From Theocolax elegans (Eukaryota; Arthropoda; Insecta; Hymenoptera; Cerocephalidae), in contig CM047431.1 of NCBI GenBank assembly GCA_026168455.1, positions 47,929,466 to 47,993,465 on the forward strand: a stretch of 64,000 nt of DNA. The letters run 5' to 3'. Every line of letters begins with the position of its first letter. The stretch's first letter is position 1. Shown piece by piece: positions 47,219 to 59,500 of the stretch. The notes beneath the pieces are model-generated. The model was not told where the DNA came from and made no database searches. It saw only the letters and a program-made list of their open reading frames with translations. The position numbers and the translations under genes were made by a program.

Positions 47219-48384
47219 TTATTTATTTTATTGTGTATATAAAATTATGTATATACATTATGTACACATAGTTTTTATATGATTTTCATGTAGTTTTACT
47301 GTATGATATTAGTTATTCTAATATAAAGTTAAGTGAGCATTACAAAATAGCAAAAGCTCTTGTCCAGTATTTGTCCAATGTTGACAGTGTTTGAAAATAA
47401 TAGAATAATAACTATTTTTGGATGGTAAATAATTTTTATTTATTATCTAGTTAATTTATTTATTGTATAAGATTTATATTTTATTTATTTTTGAAAATAT
47501 TAAGTTGCCGTAAGTTGTCAATAACTAAGTAATATTTATTTTTTTTACATTTTATTATTTTTTAAATTGTAGAATACTTTATAAATAAATTTAAAGATAA
47601 ATTATATAAGATAATTATGAATTATAGGAGTAATTCACCTACAAGTCAGTTTTAATACAAGAGTAACAATGGTAGTGAGTCGAACAATAATGATTCGATT
47701 CAACAACAACCACGAGCCTCTTGTTTGGTATTGGGATAGTTTTGGCGATGTTTAATATTTTTCAAGGTTGATCTGGTATACATTAACGGTTTGTGACATT
47801 TTATTATTACATTTTTTAATTTATTTTAAATTACATTAAGTTTGCATTTAATGTTGTATTTATTATTTTACTATTAAAGTTCTTATTATGTAATAATAAA
47901 TACAATAATTTAAAAGAACGGCACTTATAATTATTAAGACCGAGAACATATTCAGGGTAAATATATAAATTACATAGATGTTAATTTTGAAATAAGCTTA
48001 TAAAATTTATAATTTAAGCACAGTATAATTTTTATTTAACATATATAACAATTGTTAAATTATGTAATTATGCAATATTAATTAAAGTGTTTTTCGAACA
48101 TCATTAAGATTTTCAATCCATTAACTGATATTTAATGTGTTATCTTCTAACAACTTTTATTACTTAATGTGATATTTTTTATGGTTTTGAATATTTAGCT
48201 TTATTTTCTATTACAATAATAATAGGTTTTTCTTATTATTTTATATTTACAGAAGTAGTGCTGGTTGTAGTTACGGTAGTGCTCCGCAATCATTGTCAAT
48301 TTTCCAACATCCTAGTCATTCGTTATTGAAAGTAAACGGTTTCACTCAACAAGTGCATCATAAATATCATTCACGTTGTTTATA
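47219..48384 (+). pseudogene. Broken LARP1 fragment (DM15 start), copy A of a segmental duplication
   Basis: At 48252-48384, after a TATTTACAG acceptor, the frame reads RSSAGCSYGSAPQSLSIFQH, then PSHSLLKVNGFTQQVHHKYHSRCL, then stop. This matches the start of the DM15 (cap-binding) repeats of La-related protein 1. The codon after RCL is broken (TTATAAGGTAAG instead of an AAG|GTAAG boundary), adding a premature stop. An upstream exon-like piece (47637 onward, MNYRSNSPTSQF then stop) also carries an in-frame stop that copy B lacks. The ~1.1 kb around it is repeated at 62823-64000. LARP1 regulates TOP mRNA translation, but this copy cannot encode it. Confidence 0.7.
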
Positions 48385-48483
48385 AGGTAAGATATTAAAA
48401 AACCTTGAATTTACTTTTTGTAACTATAGTTATAAATTCTTGATGTGATGATGATTATTATATTTTTTAATTTATTTTAAAGA

Positions 48484-48843
48484 TGAGTATGAAAGTGTAG
48501 TGCATTTAAATGATAAAGTCATACCAGTTGTGTACCTGAATTTCAAAAAAGTACGCCTTCAAAACAAAAATGTTAGATAGGAATCATTTTTAGTAACAAT
48601 GATAATAATTTCAATATTTATTTTTCATTTTTTACATAAATATAATTAATTTTAGAATGGTGTACAAAATTTGACACTTCCAGAAAGACTGAAAAATTGG
48701 CGGTTAAGGCGTCACTTGACTATATTTCTGAAATAGTTGGACCAGATTTACAAGATGGTAGCAATTTATCAGATGACGAAAATGATGAACCGGAGAAAGA
48801 TATTAAAGATTTATATACAACACATACTGATAAAAGAAAATGA
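48484..48843 (+). other. Unrecognised exon-like open segments
   Basis: Two segments: 48484-48580 (DEYESVVHLNDKVIPVVYLN...) and 48655-48843 (WCTKFDTSRKTEKLAVKASL..., then an acidic SDDENDEPEKD tail, TGA at 48841). They are separated by an intron-like AT-rich stretch ending in TTTTAG. Composition is protein-like but neither segment fits LARP1 or any family I recognise, and no ATG-initiated ORF links them. They may be downstream exons of a chimeric or decayed gene following the LARP1 fragment. Confidence 0.3.
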
Positions 48844-50159
48844 TATTACATCAACAATAATTATACAATAGAAGTCAACTTTTTAACGTTTTTCATATTT
48901 TTTTGATTACTTTAACCGATTTTCTATGTCTATCTTCGAAAATATTGTTTTGAACGTTAAGTGTACAATAGGAAAAAGTTTTGTTATTTTGAGACGAACA
49001 TTTCGTCCGTATAAAGTTTTTATGTTGGATTAATACATTTCAAGATAATGCTACAAAACCGTTTCTAAGGAATTAAAAATAATGCGAAAACTTAAAGTGT
49101 TTCAGTGCTATATATCTGAAAATAGGACCATTATCTAATTACATTATGACGAAGTTACCATGTGAATCTCAGCTAAATCGGTAAAAAATTGACTGAGTTA
49201 TCTTTGATACATGATTACATACATACATACATCCATACATACATTTTAGGGAGGGCCTTAAATGAATTCTAATACACATAAATTTCTCTTACAAACTATT
49301 ATCTAGTATATTTTGATGCATCACACACTTTACGATGATGAAAATATAAGGCTCTCCCGTGTAGCGGTGGTGCCTAAAAAGTATAAAGAAAATTATTTTC
49401 TGCTATTTAGTAATGATGATATGTTGCTAGAATTTGTGGAAATTGTGCATATAATTAATTATAAAAATATTGTTGCCTTATTAATCTGTGCAAATTGTAA
49501 ATTTAATGAGTGTTTTTTTGTATAGCCTTGAAAAGGGACGGTTAAAAAAACGTCCGAAACGTCGGCACAAAATAAAAAACTGATTTCGTGGAGATCAATT
49601 GAAGTTTTATTTTTTACTAAACTATTTTTTGGACGAACAATAAATTCTTTTACCATCTATATAATTAATTATAATAATACAATATTTTTTATTTGTAAAT
49701 TATGGGTAATGTTAAGTTTTAATAATCACGTACATGCCTATTGTTTGCAACTGATTGAAAATTGCAATCGGAAAAAAATTTAGTTTCTTATAGTCTGACA
49801 TAGCAATATGTACTTAGCAGTGGTGAATACTGTATAATGTTTTATATGTAATAAATTTGTAATATATGTAGTAAAAATCAATTCAAATAAAAAAGTATAT
49901 TTCAAGTTTTATAGTACCTATTTATTTTACTTTAAACTGACTTTCTTCTGAAGGAGTTAATTAAGAAGAATTTCTTCTGTTGCTTATAAGCATCTTCTTA
50001 AAAATAGGATATATTCTGTGAGTGCAGGTTTTATGATCGAAAATTCAGTGAAACAATATTATACGAGACCTATTTTGACCGTAGGTAACAGTCCCAATAA
50101 TATTAGAATACAATCTTGACACTCTATATAAAATTATGTAGATACATTTTTTAACAAAC
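48844..50159. other. Spacer with retroposon-like tail and microsatellite
   Basis: 49130-49245 reads like the 3' end of a LINE or SINE (CATGTGAATCTCAGCTAAAT...ATTGACTGAGTTATC) ending in (TACA)n at 49210-49245. 49525-49600 (AAACGTCCGAAACGTCGGCA) is another repeat-like piece. No gene supported. Confidence 0.4.
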
Positions 50160-50199
50160 TTGAAGGTCAGTGATTAGATGAATAAAACACTTTATTTAA

Positions 50200-50262
50200 C
50201 GTAAGCACAACGTTTCGTCTGCTAGATTCGCAGACATCTTCAGGTGCTAATTTATTAACAAA
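50200..50262. repeat. Penelope-associated terminal motif
   Basis: ACAACGTTTCGTCTGCTAGA then TTCGCAGACATCTTCAGGTGC. Same motif as 8215, 17730-17880 and 60510. It lies 1.3 kb upstream of a Penelope-type GIY-YIG relic. Confidence 0.5.
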
Positions 50263-50559
50263 ATAAACCAATTAATAAAAAGAATAACATAAAAAATAGT
50301 CAAACAATAAATAAAGTTACCAGTTTTTCCGCACGTAATTACATTGAGAAGCCCAAGGTAGGCGTTATCGAGTAAACAGAAAATTCAAAAGCAGCTGATA
50401 TTTATATCAAAACAAAGGTAGAAACGAATACAAACACGCGCATAAACACAGATGCCAATTCTTGAAAATTAGCTTATTATATTCATTATATTTCTATATT
50501 TATTTTTAGAGTCTGTCGTAATATTTTACGCACAAACGGTAGACCATCTACCCCCTTGC

Positions 50560-51470
50560 AAGAGCAAACAATCCACTGAATGTGGGACTCGGTAGAAGCA
50601 AACTACCAATACTCACTAAATCCACATATCTTTGTTCGCACCGATACCTGTCTGGAACAGTTATTCACATTACTTCAGACTGGGAGGTTGTCCTTGCGTG
50701 TCCAGAAACAGATTCACTCTTTTATTTTTTTAAGATGCAATCCTCAAAACGCCCGTCCTCTATACGCTCGTCATCGACTTCGCCCGTTTTTTCACATGTA
50801 CCACGTCAACCCAGATCTCCGCACCGTAAGGCATGATCGAGTGGATAACGCTCATCAGTAATCTCCATATGCTTGGTCTCGGTCCGTTCGTATTTGTCAT
50901 AAGTTTGCTCAAAGCTTTTGTCTTTTCCGCTGCTTTTTGGGTTAAGATACGTATGTGTGGCCAGAAACTCAGCTTCGTATCGAGAGTCACCCCCAGATAC
51001 TTGACCTCACTCCTAGTCACCACTTGTTCAGTCGCAACAATCAAGAGTATAGCCGATACTATTCTACGTCTCGTCAGTTGCAGAAGTTCGGTCTTTTGCA
51101 GCGCGAGCTGAAACCCGTGCTCTTCCATCCACTCGTTAACCCGTCAGCATAACCTGGTTCAGTGGTTCAGTCATGGGCCACTATGATAGCGGCAACATCA
51201 TCTGCGTAGGCAACGAGGAATGTGTCCGTCGGCATTTCTAGTCGGAGTAGATAGAACCCTGAGCGACCCCCGCAGTTATTCGTCTGTTTCTTTGTCCGTC
51301 CGTAGTCTCATAAATAAGATGTCGGTCCGTAAGGTAGTTACTCACAACTTGTTCTTGACTACGTCTATTGCTCCGATAATCGAGCGTCTCTTTCGGAATC
51401 CGTATTGTTGGTCGACTCGCCTCCGTCTTTTTTCTTATTCATCGTTGATTCACAATTATTGATATGCAAC
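50560..51470 (-). pseudogene. R1-type non-LTR retrotransposon reverse transcriptase relic
   Basis: On the minus strand, read 5' to 3': YLTDRHLIYETTDGQ and ITAGVAQGS (51300-51245), a deletion and frameshift, then LVAYADDVAAIIVAH (YADD catalytic motif at ~51191-51208), a stop, then LALQKTELLQLTRRR...VKYLGVTLDTKLSFWPHI...ALSKLMTNTNGPRPS..RLLMSV...MPYGAEIW (51128-50800) and decayed sequence to ~50560. The order and motifs (AGV.QGS, YADD, KTE..LLT.RR, YLGV.LD, GPR) are those of the R1/Jockey-like RT thumb region. Several stops and frameshifts: dead. Confidence 0.8.
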
Positions 51471-51534
51471 ATTTGTACATACAACAATTCGTAATTTTTA
51501 TAATTTAAACTTTTTTTATATTTATATAAAATTG

Positions 51535-51805
51535 GTTTAAAAAATTGTAATGCAAGTTATGTTGGTGAAACTAAAAGACAATTGCAATGCAGAAACTTAA
51601 TACCAAAAAAAAGATTCTCAATTTTTCTATTATTGATCATATAACTTCTTTTAATCATTTCTTTGTTTTCGACGATATCTCAATTTGTATTGTAAAGTAA
51701 TTGAAATAAAAAACTGATATTAGAAATGGTGCATATGAAATTCGAAAGAAACGGAATAAATGTGAAACCGATGCAAGAAAACTTAGTCAACATTAAATTA
51801 GTGAT
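51535..51805 (+). pseudogene. Penelope-like element relic: GIY-YIG endonuclease C-terminus
   Basis: Frame pieces NCNASYVGETKRQLQCRN (51543-51596), IIDHITSFNHFFVFDDISI (51640-51698) and KKLILEMVHMKFERNGINVK (51709-51768) appear in the order and spacing of the GIY-YIG domain of Penelope-like retroelements (YVG.T.R.L..R; DH...F.H.F.FD...I; L.SEM..I....NGIN). Frameshifts lie between the pieces. It is adjacent to the R1 relic, suggesting a nest of old insertions. Confidence 0.65.
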
Positions 51806-52026
51806 ACGGATCTAAGCGTTTCAATGCCGCGCACGTTAGGTTCGACAAAAAAAATTTACGAATGTTTCGATTATTTCCCAGACTCGCTGCAGTCCAGAAA
51901 CCCATAAAAAATACAGAGAAACCTTGAATTATTATTTTTAAACTGAATTTTTTGTATGTATTAATATTTTTGATACTTTTTGTAGACATTATCGGTAAGA
52001 GCATACTATAAACTGTAAAGCTACAG

Positions 52027-52448
52027 GGGTGGGGTTCGATTTGTCGAAAGCTCATTCAAAATGTGTGCATTGTTTCGAATTTCAAAAATTAGAAATACAT
52101 ATTTATTATTTAGCACCAAGAGACATAGAAAGATTATTATTTCGAAAGTAATGCATTCTTCAGTTTTTACATATTTGTTTCGAAAATTCGAACTTTAAAG
52201 TGTAGAGAAATAACTTTTATAATATTTTCCTATTAAGATCTTTATAACAGACAATAATGTAGAAAATTATTTACTATTTGGAATTCGAAATATTCCACCT
52301 AAAACAAAATATCTGACGATTTTATTACTTTCGAAATAATGATCATTCTATTTTCTCGGTTCGAAATAACGAAAAAGTTATTCTAATTTTTAAAATTCGA
52401 AATATTGCACATATTTTGAATGAACCTTCGACAAATCGGACCCCACCC
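52027..52448. mobile_element. GGGTGGGG-TIR MITE, 422 bp
   Basis: GGGTGGGGTTCGATTTGTCG then AAAGCTCATTCAAAATGTG at the left. The right end mirrors it (CATATTTTGAATGAACC, then TTCGACAAATCGGACCCCAC, CC). Terminal inverted repeats of ~43 bp. The interior has repeated TTCGAAAT modules in both orientations. Non-coding. Confidence 0.85.
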
Positions 52449-53548
52449 GAATACAGCTTATATCGACGATTGAGAGGAAGAATGTGCCATTTTGCAACTC
52501 GGTTGAAAAAGGTGCCTAAAATAAAAAAGAACAAAAATTAATCTTTGACTTAAAGTTATACTTGCCTTTCATTTAAGAATTTAACCGCCAATATACGAAT
52601 TTGTTTACGTAAGTAAATATTGTTAGTTATGAATCCCAAAATAAGGGTGTCCAAAACATGCAGTTTCAGGCGTTAAAGGGTTAGATTTAAATAAGTTATA
52701 TTCATTCACCTATACGATCAATCAATTATCTATCATTTTTTTAACGAAAAATTGTCCTACAGGCATTTTTCTTGCACGATAACTGCCGTGTGGATTAGTT
52801 ACAAATTTTCTAATCTAAGAAATTCTTAAAAAATGTGAGAAAACCGTTTCGTCAACCAATACTTGAGAATTTGCTATAGTTTTACCTATTATACTTTTTA
52901 TGTTTTTATCTATATTTTTTGTCAATTTTTCACTTCTATACTAAATTACCGTTAAATCTTCTCGATTTCTACGAGGGATTTTATGAAAAAAATCTCACTT
53001 CGACTCTAGTGAATATTTTTCCACAATTTTTTTCATGATACTATATCGACAAGGGTGTTAATATACGCGACGTTACATCGTCAGATTCATCGCGGATACA
53101 TTTGTCTTCGCGTGCAGAAAATTAGTTGGTAACAAATGTATATCCGAGCGCGCATTAAAAGTTTTTTGAAGTTGTGTCGCACATTTTTTCTGTTTTTCTC
53201 ATTTGTACTTTTCATCTAGTTGATGCGTTTACCGAGTTTCTCGTGGCTTTAGTTTCGCCACAAGTTTAGATTATAGTTCTCTATACGTTCTCTTCTTCTT
53301 CTTTTTCTTTTTTTTTGCTGATAACGAGATATAACGTGAGAGAAATCGCGCAACTTACCAGAAAACGACATTCCGGGTAATAATACCTATCAAATATGCA
53401 ACTTTACCTTTCATTTTTAATGAAGCGCTCGGCGTTGCCTTTATACAAACGGATAGGGTTAACACGATTTTCCAGTCAGACGTTTATTCACTACTCCACG
53501 TACACGTACTTGAAAAAAAAATAGATATACATATATATTTTTTTGACG
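52449..53548. other. Spacer and upstream region of the odorant receptor
   Basis: AT-rich with a CTTCTTCTT tract at 53288-53315. GCGTTAAAGGGTTA at 52671-52684 resembles the right end of a piggyBac-like element without a visible partner. No gene. Confidence 0.5.
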
Positions 53549-56500
53549 ATGGATGTATCTTACGAAGACGTAACGAACGTATACATACGTCTTTACGAGG
53601 TCGTCGGAGTCTTTCCTCTCGAAACCAACGATTCCAATAAATTTCGCAAACGATTGACGATTATGTATTTTCAAATTGTCCGTATGATCATCAGCTCGAT
53701 GTACCTGACGGACGCCGTCGTACACTTTTACAATAACCAAGGTGAAATTGAGTACGTTTTTGAGAATATAGTCATACAAGGGATTTGCATTCGGTTCCTC
53801 ATTCTGAACAACCAGCGTGCCGATTTATCGACTTTGATGAACTATTGTAAAGAGTTGTGGAAAATGTTGACGGCCAATGAAGGTAAAATAATTAAACACT
53901 TTGAAGTTCGAGCGCGTTATTTTATGATTTTTTTTATGTGGACGACTATCGTCGGAGTCATTTTCTACATTTTGTCGTTGCAATTGGCGAGGTACAGATC
54001 GATTAGAAATAATATTCCTTATGAGAGAGTGTTACCCTTCAGGTAAGTTTTTTTTTGTTTAATTATATCGACATTGTAGGCTAGACAATTTAAGGAGACT
54101 TCGGAATCTAATGGGTTACCGATTAAAATATATCAAGAAAATAAAGAAAAACAATAAAATATGGAAAGATAATACGTATCTTATCGAACCAAGTATCATT
54201 TTGCTATTATTAATAAAAATTTATAATGATGTATTGAATTATAATAGTTAATATACTACACGGAAAAAGAATTTGTTCCAAAATGTTTCTAAATATTTTG
54301 AATAAATATTTTTATAATTAATATTTTAATGTTATAAAGTTTTAAATAATAATTATTATTATTATTTAAAATTCCGAAGTAAAATTATAAAACCAAGCGA
54401 ATGCCAACGCTTTATCCAGAATATTTTGGTTTTGTTTATTTAATTTTTATCTCCGTGTACATCATAATACAAAAATAAATGTTTATAAATCATATCGGAA
54501 TGATTTTAATAACGTTAAGAAAATTATTAATCGGCGAAGAAAAGAAGTAATAATAATGGTAAAGATGAGTCGTTTCGTTCAAGTGTTAACATTGCATTTT
54601 AATGAAATAGAGGAAAATTTATAAAAATTTAATTTACTACTTACTGATAGTACCCTCGATTTAGTACGGCACCACAAACGGAAGCCACCTTAAATGAACA
54701 TTTATAATTTTTTAAAATTAAAACCTGTGCCTATGTAAATACGTAACAGGATTGTCAGGTAAATTATAATACCTGTTGATTACAATTTTTTTAATCTATT
54801 ATATATATATTATAGTAACTCCCATAAAAAATTTTATATATTTTAAATTTTACATAAAGTTTTACCTAAACTTTGAAGAACGTTATCCAACGAGACTGAG
54901 CCTAATTTGACCAGGCCTATATTAATAAAATATAAAGAAAAATCAACGTTTCTTCAATTTTTAAAATACATTTTCTTGAACTTATCAATTTTCAAATGTT
55001 ATAATTATTAAACAATCGAATAAATAAATAAAACATATCCCTATACGCTGCTGTAAATTTTAATAATGTTTAATACGCCATTTATCTTATTGTATGTATG
55101 TATAGGTATCAAACGTTTTATATAATAATTTCAAAGTTAAAAAAAATACACCAATTTGAAAAAATATATTATCTTATGTTCGTAGATTTTACACTGAAAT
55201 ACATGAACAACCATGGTACGAAATCGTTTCGATTATTCAAGATATCCTTTGCTTTAGCATAACACCGATAATAATGTCTGTCGAAACAGTTGGACCTTTT
55301 CTTATAATGATGACGTGCGGATATTTAAGATCCATTCGAAACAGACTGTTAGTGCTAGCTCAAATTTCGCACAACTCCGATCCAACGACGAATAATAACA
55401 CAGTGCAGCCAGATCGTATTGTGAAAAAATTAGCGTTACACCAAGTTCTTGATTGCGCTAAATTTCATCAAAAAATTATGGAGTAAGTGGTTTTCATTTA
55501 TAATATTAGATAATAGTGTGGAACCTTATATGCAAGTGAAAAAAGTCAAATAAAAATGACTAAATTACTTTAACCACTTAATTGTGATGACGCATATTGG
55601 TGCGTCAAGCGCGCAGTGTCCCGAACTCTTAAAAACAGCAAAAGTATACTTAGGTCAAAAACGAATCTTATTGTTTTTCTGTTTCAAAGGCCTTACTTGT
55701 TAATAAAATTCCGCTATTTTCTTATGTTTCTGGGGATCGAGAAAGTCATTGGTCCTAATGTAAAACCTCGTAAATAAAAAATTTTCGTAATAATAAAATG
55801 TTAGACAAAATGCATTTCCAAAAATATATAACACCGTAAGGTACCTAATTGTTGATCATGAACCAATTTCTGATCAGTATATTATTTCAATACAATAATA
55901 AGATTTATATAAATCTAAACGTTGCTACATACAATTTAAAGGTTAAACAATCAATAATTGGTTAACAGTTTTAACTAAGAATTGGTATACGTATCGAAAA
56001 TGTATTGATCAGAAACTGGTACTTCCTGCTTTTTTCTTAGATTGTTACTTACTTCAAAAACAGCAGTTATTTTTTTTCTGAGATGGCTAGAAGGAAATTT
56101 AATACTTATACTTTATGTATGCGTCAAAATATATACAATTATTAGCCTTTTTAACATAATATTATTCTATGAACGTACAGATTTGCCTTAATTGATCAAC
56201 AATTTGCTACCTGACGGTGTATGCATAATTACAACGATGCTACCCTGGTGGAATCAACAAAAATTTTGTAGCCATTTACTGAGTAGCGTTCTCATGTCAA
56301 TCTATAAACTAACTAGGACGCTTGGTCAGGTCGTGTACAAGAATGAAACGCTTTTTCGAACCTTTCCTGCCCATTTCATAGTTTTCATTCCAATTTATAA
56401 ACCTTTTCTGACCATCAAAAATGCTTTTGGAATTTTAAGTAGACTAAGAAAAATTGGCCATTTTAGCTAGGATTAATAGCTATGAACAAGCTCCGAAAAA

Positions 56501-59500
56501 TGATTTGGCTCAATTTGAGACAAAAATGATAAACGTCGAAATATCTTTAAATGTACTATTTATATAGCGTAAACAATCGTCTGTATCTATTACAAATGGT
56601 AAAACCGATCAAATTTCACAACACGCTTTAAGTTTTCTTTACAGGATTACCCGAAAAGTTGTTTCATATTTGATGAAGGTTATGTCCATCTAAGAAATGG
56701 TCAAGAAAGGTGTGAAAAAGCGTTTCATTTTGAGATAGAACCTGACCAGTTTCACTGGCCATTTCTTAGTTTTAAGCCCATTTTTCATATTTAAAATTCT
56801 ACTAGGGATATGAGCAATTTTTAAAAGCCGAATGCGAAACAATGGAAAAAATAAGTTATGTTTTGACGTACTTTTGTCGTTTTAACAGTTTGGGACACTG
56901 CACGCTTGACGCACCAAAATACATCATAATCGTTAAGTGGTCAATAAAATTTAGTTGTGGACGTAACCTATTTTTTACAATATAATTTATTTATTAGTTA
57001 GAAAAATTGTCAGTTGATAATAATATTCGAAGTATATATGTTACGTACAGTCTTAGTGAACATAAATATACAACACTCCAAACAGAAATTTTATCATTCA
57101 TTTAATCTTTAGTAATGATTAATAAAGAAAGATGAAAATTATATAAACTGTTACTAAATAATAAATAATGACAGTGTATAAAGTCCAGATTTTGGACTAC
57201 GATGATATTGATAATTAATTACTATGAATTACTATAACTGTTTACATTTATTACACTCACAAAAATTGATACTTCCGTGAAGGAGATACCACTTACAACC
57301 AGTGGAAAACAGATTTGTTTTTCACATACCTGATTTATTCTTATAGTAAGTTGACAATATTCTTTCTGTATCTTGAATCAAGCGGATTTTCTTCTCGAAA
57401 TGTAAAAATTAGCATCGCAGTCTCAGAATGAAATATTTTTTATTTATTTACAAGACTCAAAACTAACGACATGATTGTATATTTCAATTTTAATCTAAAT
57501 CCAGACAATCCAATAAATTGTCTACTATTTTATGTACAGTACTTTCTGCAACGAAATCAATATGGGTTCAGACAGTTTAAAAGTAACATAAATGTTTCCT
57601 TTGTCTATACTGATTTAAGATTATTTTGTATTTTTATAAGTTTCGATAAATATTCAAATAATTTATTACGTTTCCATTATGTTTAAGCCAATTAATTTCA
57701 TAAATATGAAAAAGATTCTGTATCAAAATATTCTTGATGTTTTTATATCTGCTTTTTAAATTAACTTTTCTCTTTTATATGATCTAGACAGGAAAGAGTA
57801 CTCTAAACTTAATTGATGTTTTATCGATAATAATAACGGCACATTTATTCCATTTTTGGAATTCTTCAAATATAACGTTAAAACTCTGTACTTAATTTTT
57901 AATCTCATACACACCATACTTCACTGTTGGACTGATAATATCTGTACTTATTCATAATAGTGAAGTAATTACTGGTGGTTCGGTTAGTTTTTTCTGTGGA
58001 AAACAATCGTAGTAACAGTCAGACCTGTTAAATTAGATGTAATGTTAACAAGATTATCCGCGTAAAAATATAAACTATTACCAGAATATTGTAGAGCAAT
58101 GGACAACAGTTATTGGAAATATATTGCCAAAGTATCGCTATTTCAGCACCAAACCACAATTGCCCGAATATTTGTCATTTATTGGCTATACTTACTGTCT
58201 AACCATTCTTAAACTATTGCCAATAGGTTGGCTAAAGCTCATAAATTTAAAAAAAAATAAAAAAGATTGTTTGCCCCGAGAATTGAAACTTTAATCTTTA
58301 GATTCTAAAGCTGATTTTTTACCATTGCTGTTATTTTTTGTTATTAAGAGTTAATGTCAGTTTATAAAGATATGGTTAAAAAAAGTTCAAATTTTATAAA
58401 TTCAATTGTTCTATGCACTTAAAAAATATATTTTTGATGTTAGCGGAATTCTTCTTAAATATGCCTCAAGAAGAAAATTTGTTTACTCACATGTGATTCG
58501 TTTTATAATCAAACGGATTTTTTTATAATCGACCGGAATTTCCTTTTGTAAAAAATGAGATAGTATAACTCAAAAAGATCAATATTTTAATATCAATCAT
58601 CCTCTTGATTCTAAAGGATTCTCATTGGGCCGAACGGATTTTCTTCTTGTGGCATATTTAAGAAGAATTCCGCTTAGATAACAAGTATATTTTTTTCAGT
58701 GTATAACCTGAAATTAACTCTTAGAAACGAAATAACAAGAATGGTAAATAGAAAAGAGCTGGTATTAAGCGTTTGTATCTAAAGACTAAAGATTCGAATC
58801 CTGTGGCTATAAATACATTGCCAATTGATGCGGCAAAATATATTGGCAATATATTTGCAATAACTATTGCCCATTGCTCTGCCATATTATGGCAATATTT
58901 TATATTATTACGCGGATACATCATAATCTTACAAAAATTTTGCTAATTGCTTAATTTAATAGTGATTAACACATTCATGGTTTATAAGTACTTAATTGAG
59001 TGAAATATTTATTAATTTACGAAGCTACTAATCCAAGTGTATACAAAAACATTTAAGCTTCAATATAGAAACTTCGCCATCAATGCTTTGATAATAAATT
59101 GATAAGATTTCTACCGGGTGACAGTGATATAAGCGAGCTATTCTTATAATTTTATATATATTATATTATTTTTCTAAAATTATACCTTTACAGTATTTTT
59201 CCTTCATATTGTATGTTTGTATAAATCAGATTTTGTAAAAGAATTGAAAAGTTTATGCGCAGTCTATTCACAATACAGGTTATGTGTACTGCTTACAACG
59301 TATCTTTAGTTGGATTTAGGCTTATTCAGGTACGATTGAATGTCGAATAAAATAATTATTTTTATCGATGTTAAAAATTTACTTAAATTTCGTTTTAATT
59401 TATTGTACCAAGGGCGATTCATTACAGTATGTTCCAGTAATGTTCATGAACGTTTTACAATTATTCACATGCCAATGGATTTCTCAACAGCTTCTAAACG

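Noticed and set aside
49313..49525. 70-aa plus-strand frame
   Set aside because: Lies between a microsatellite and repeat-like sequence, with no motif and no splice or promoter support.
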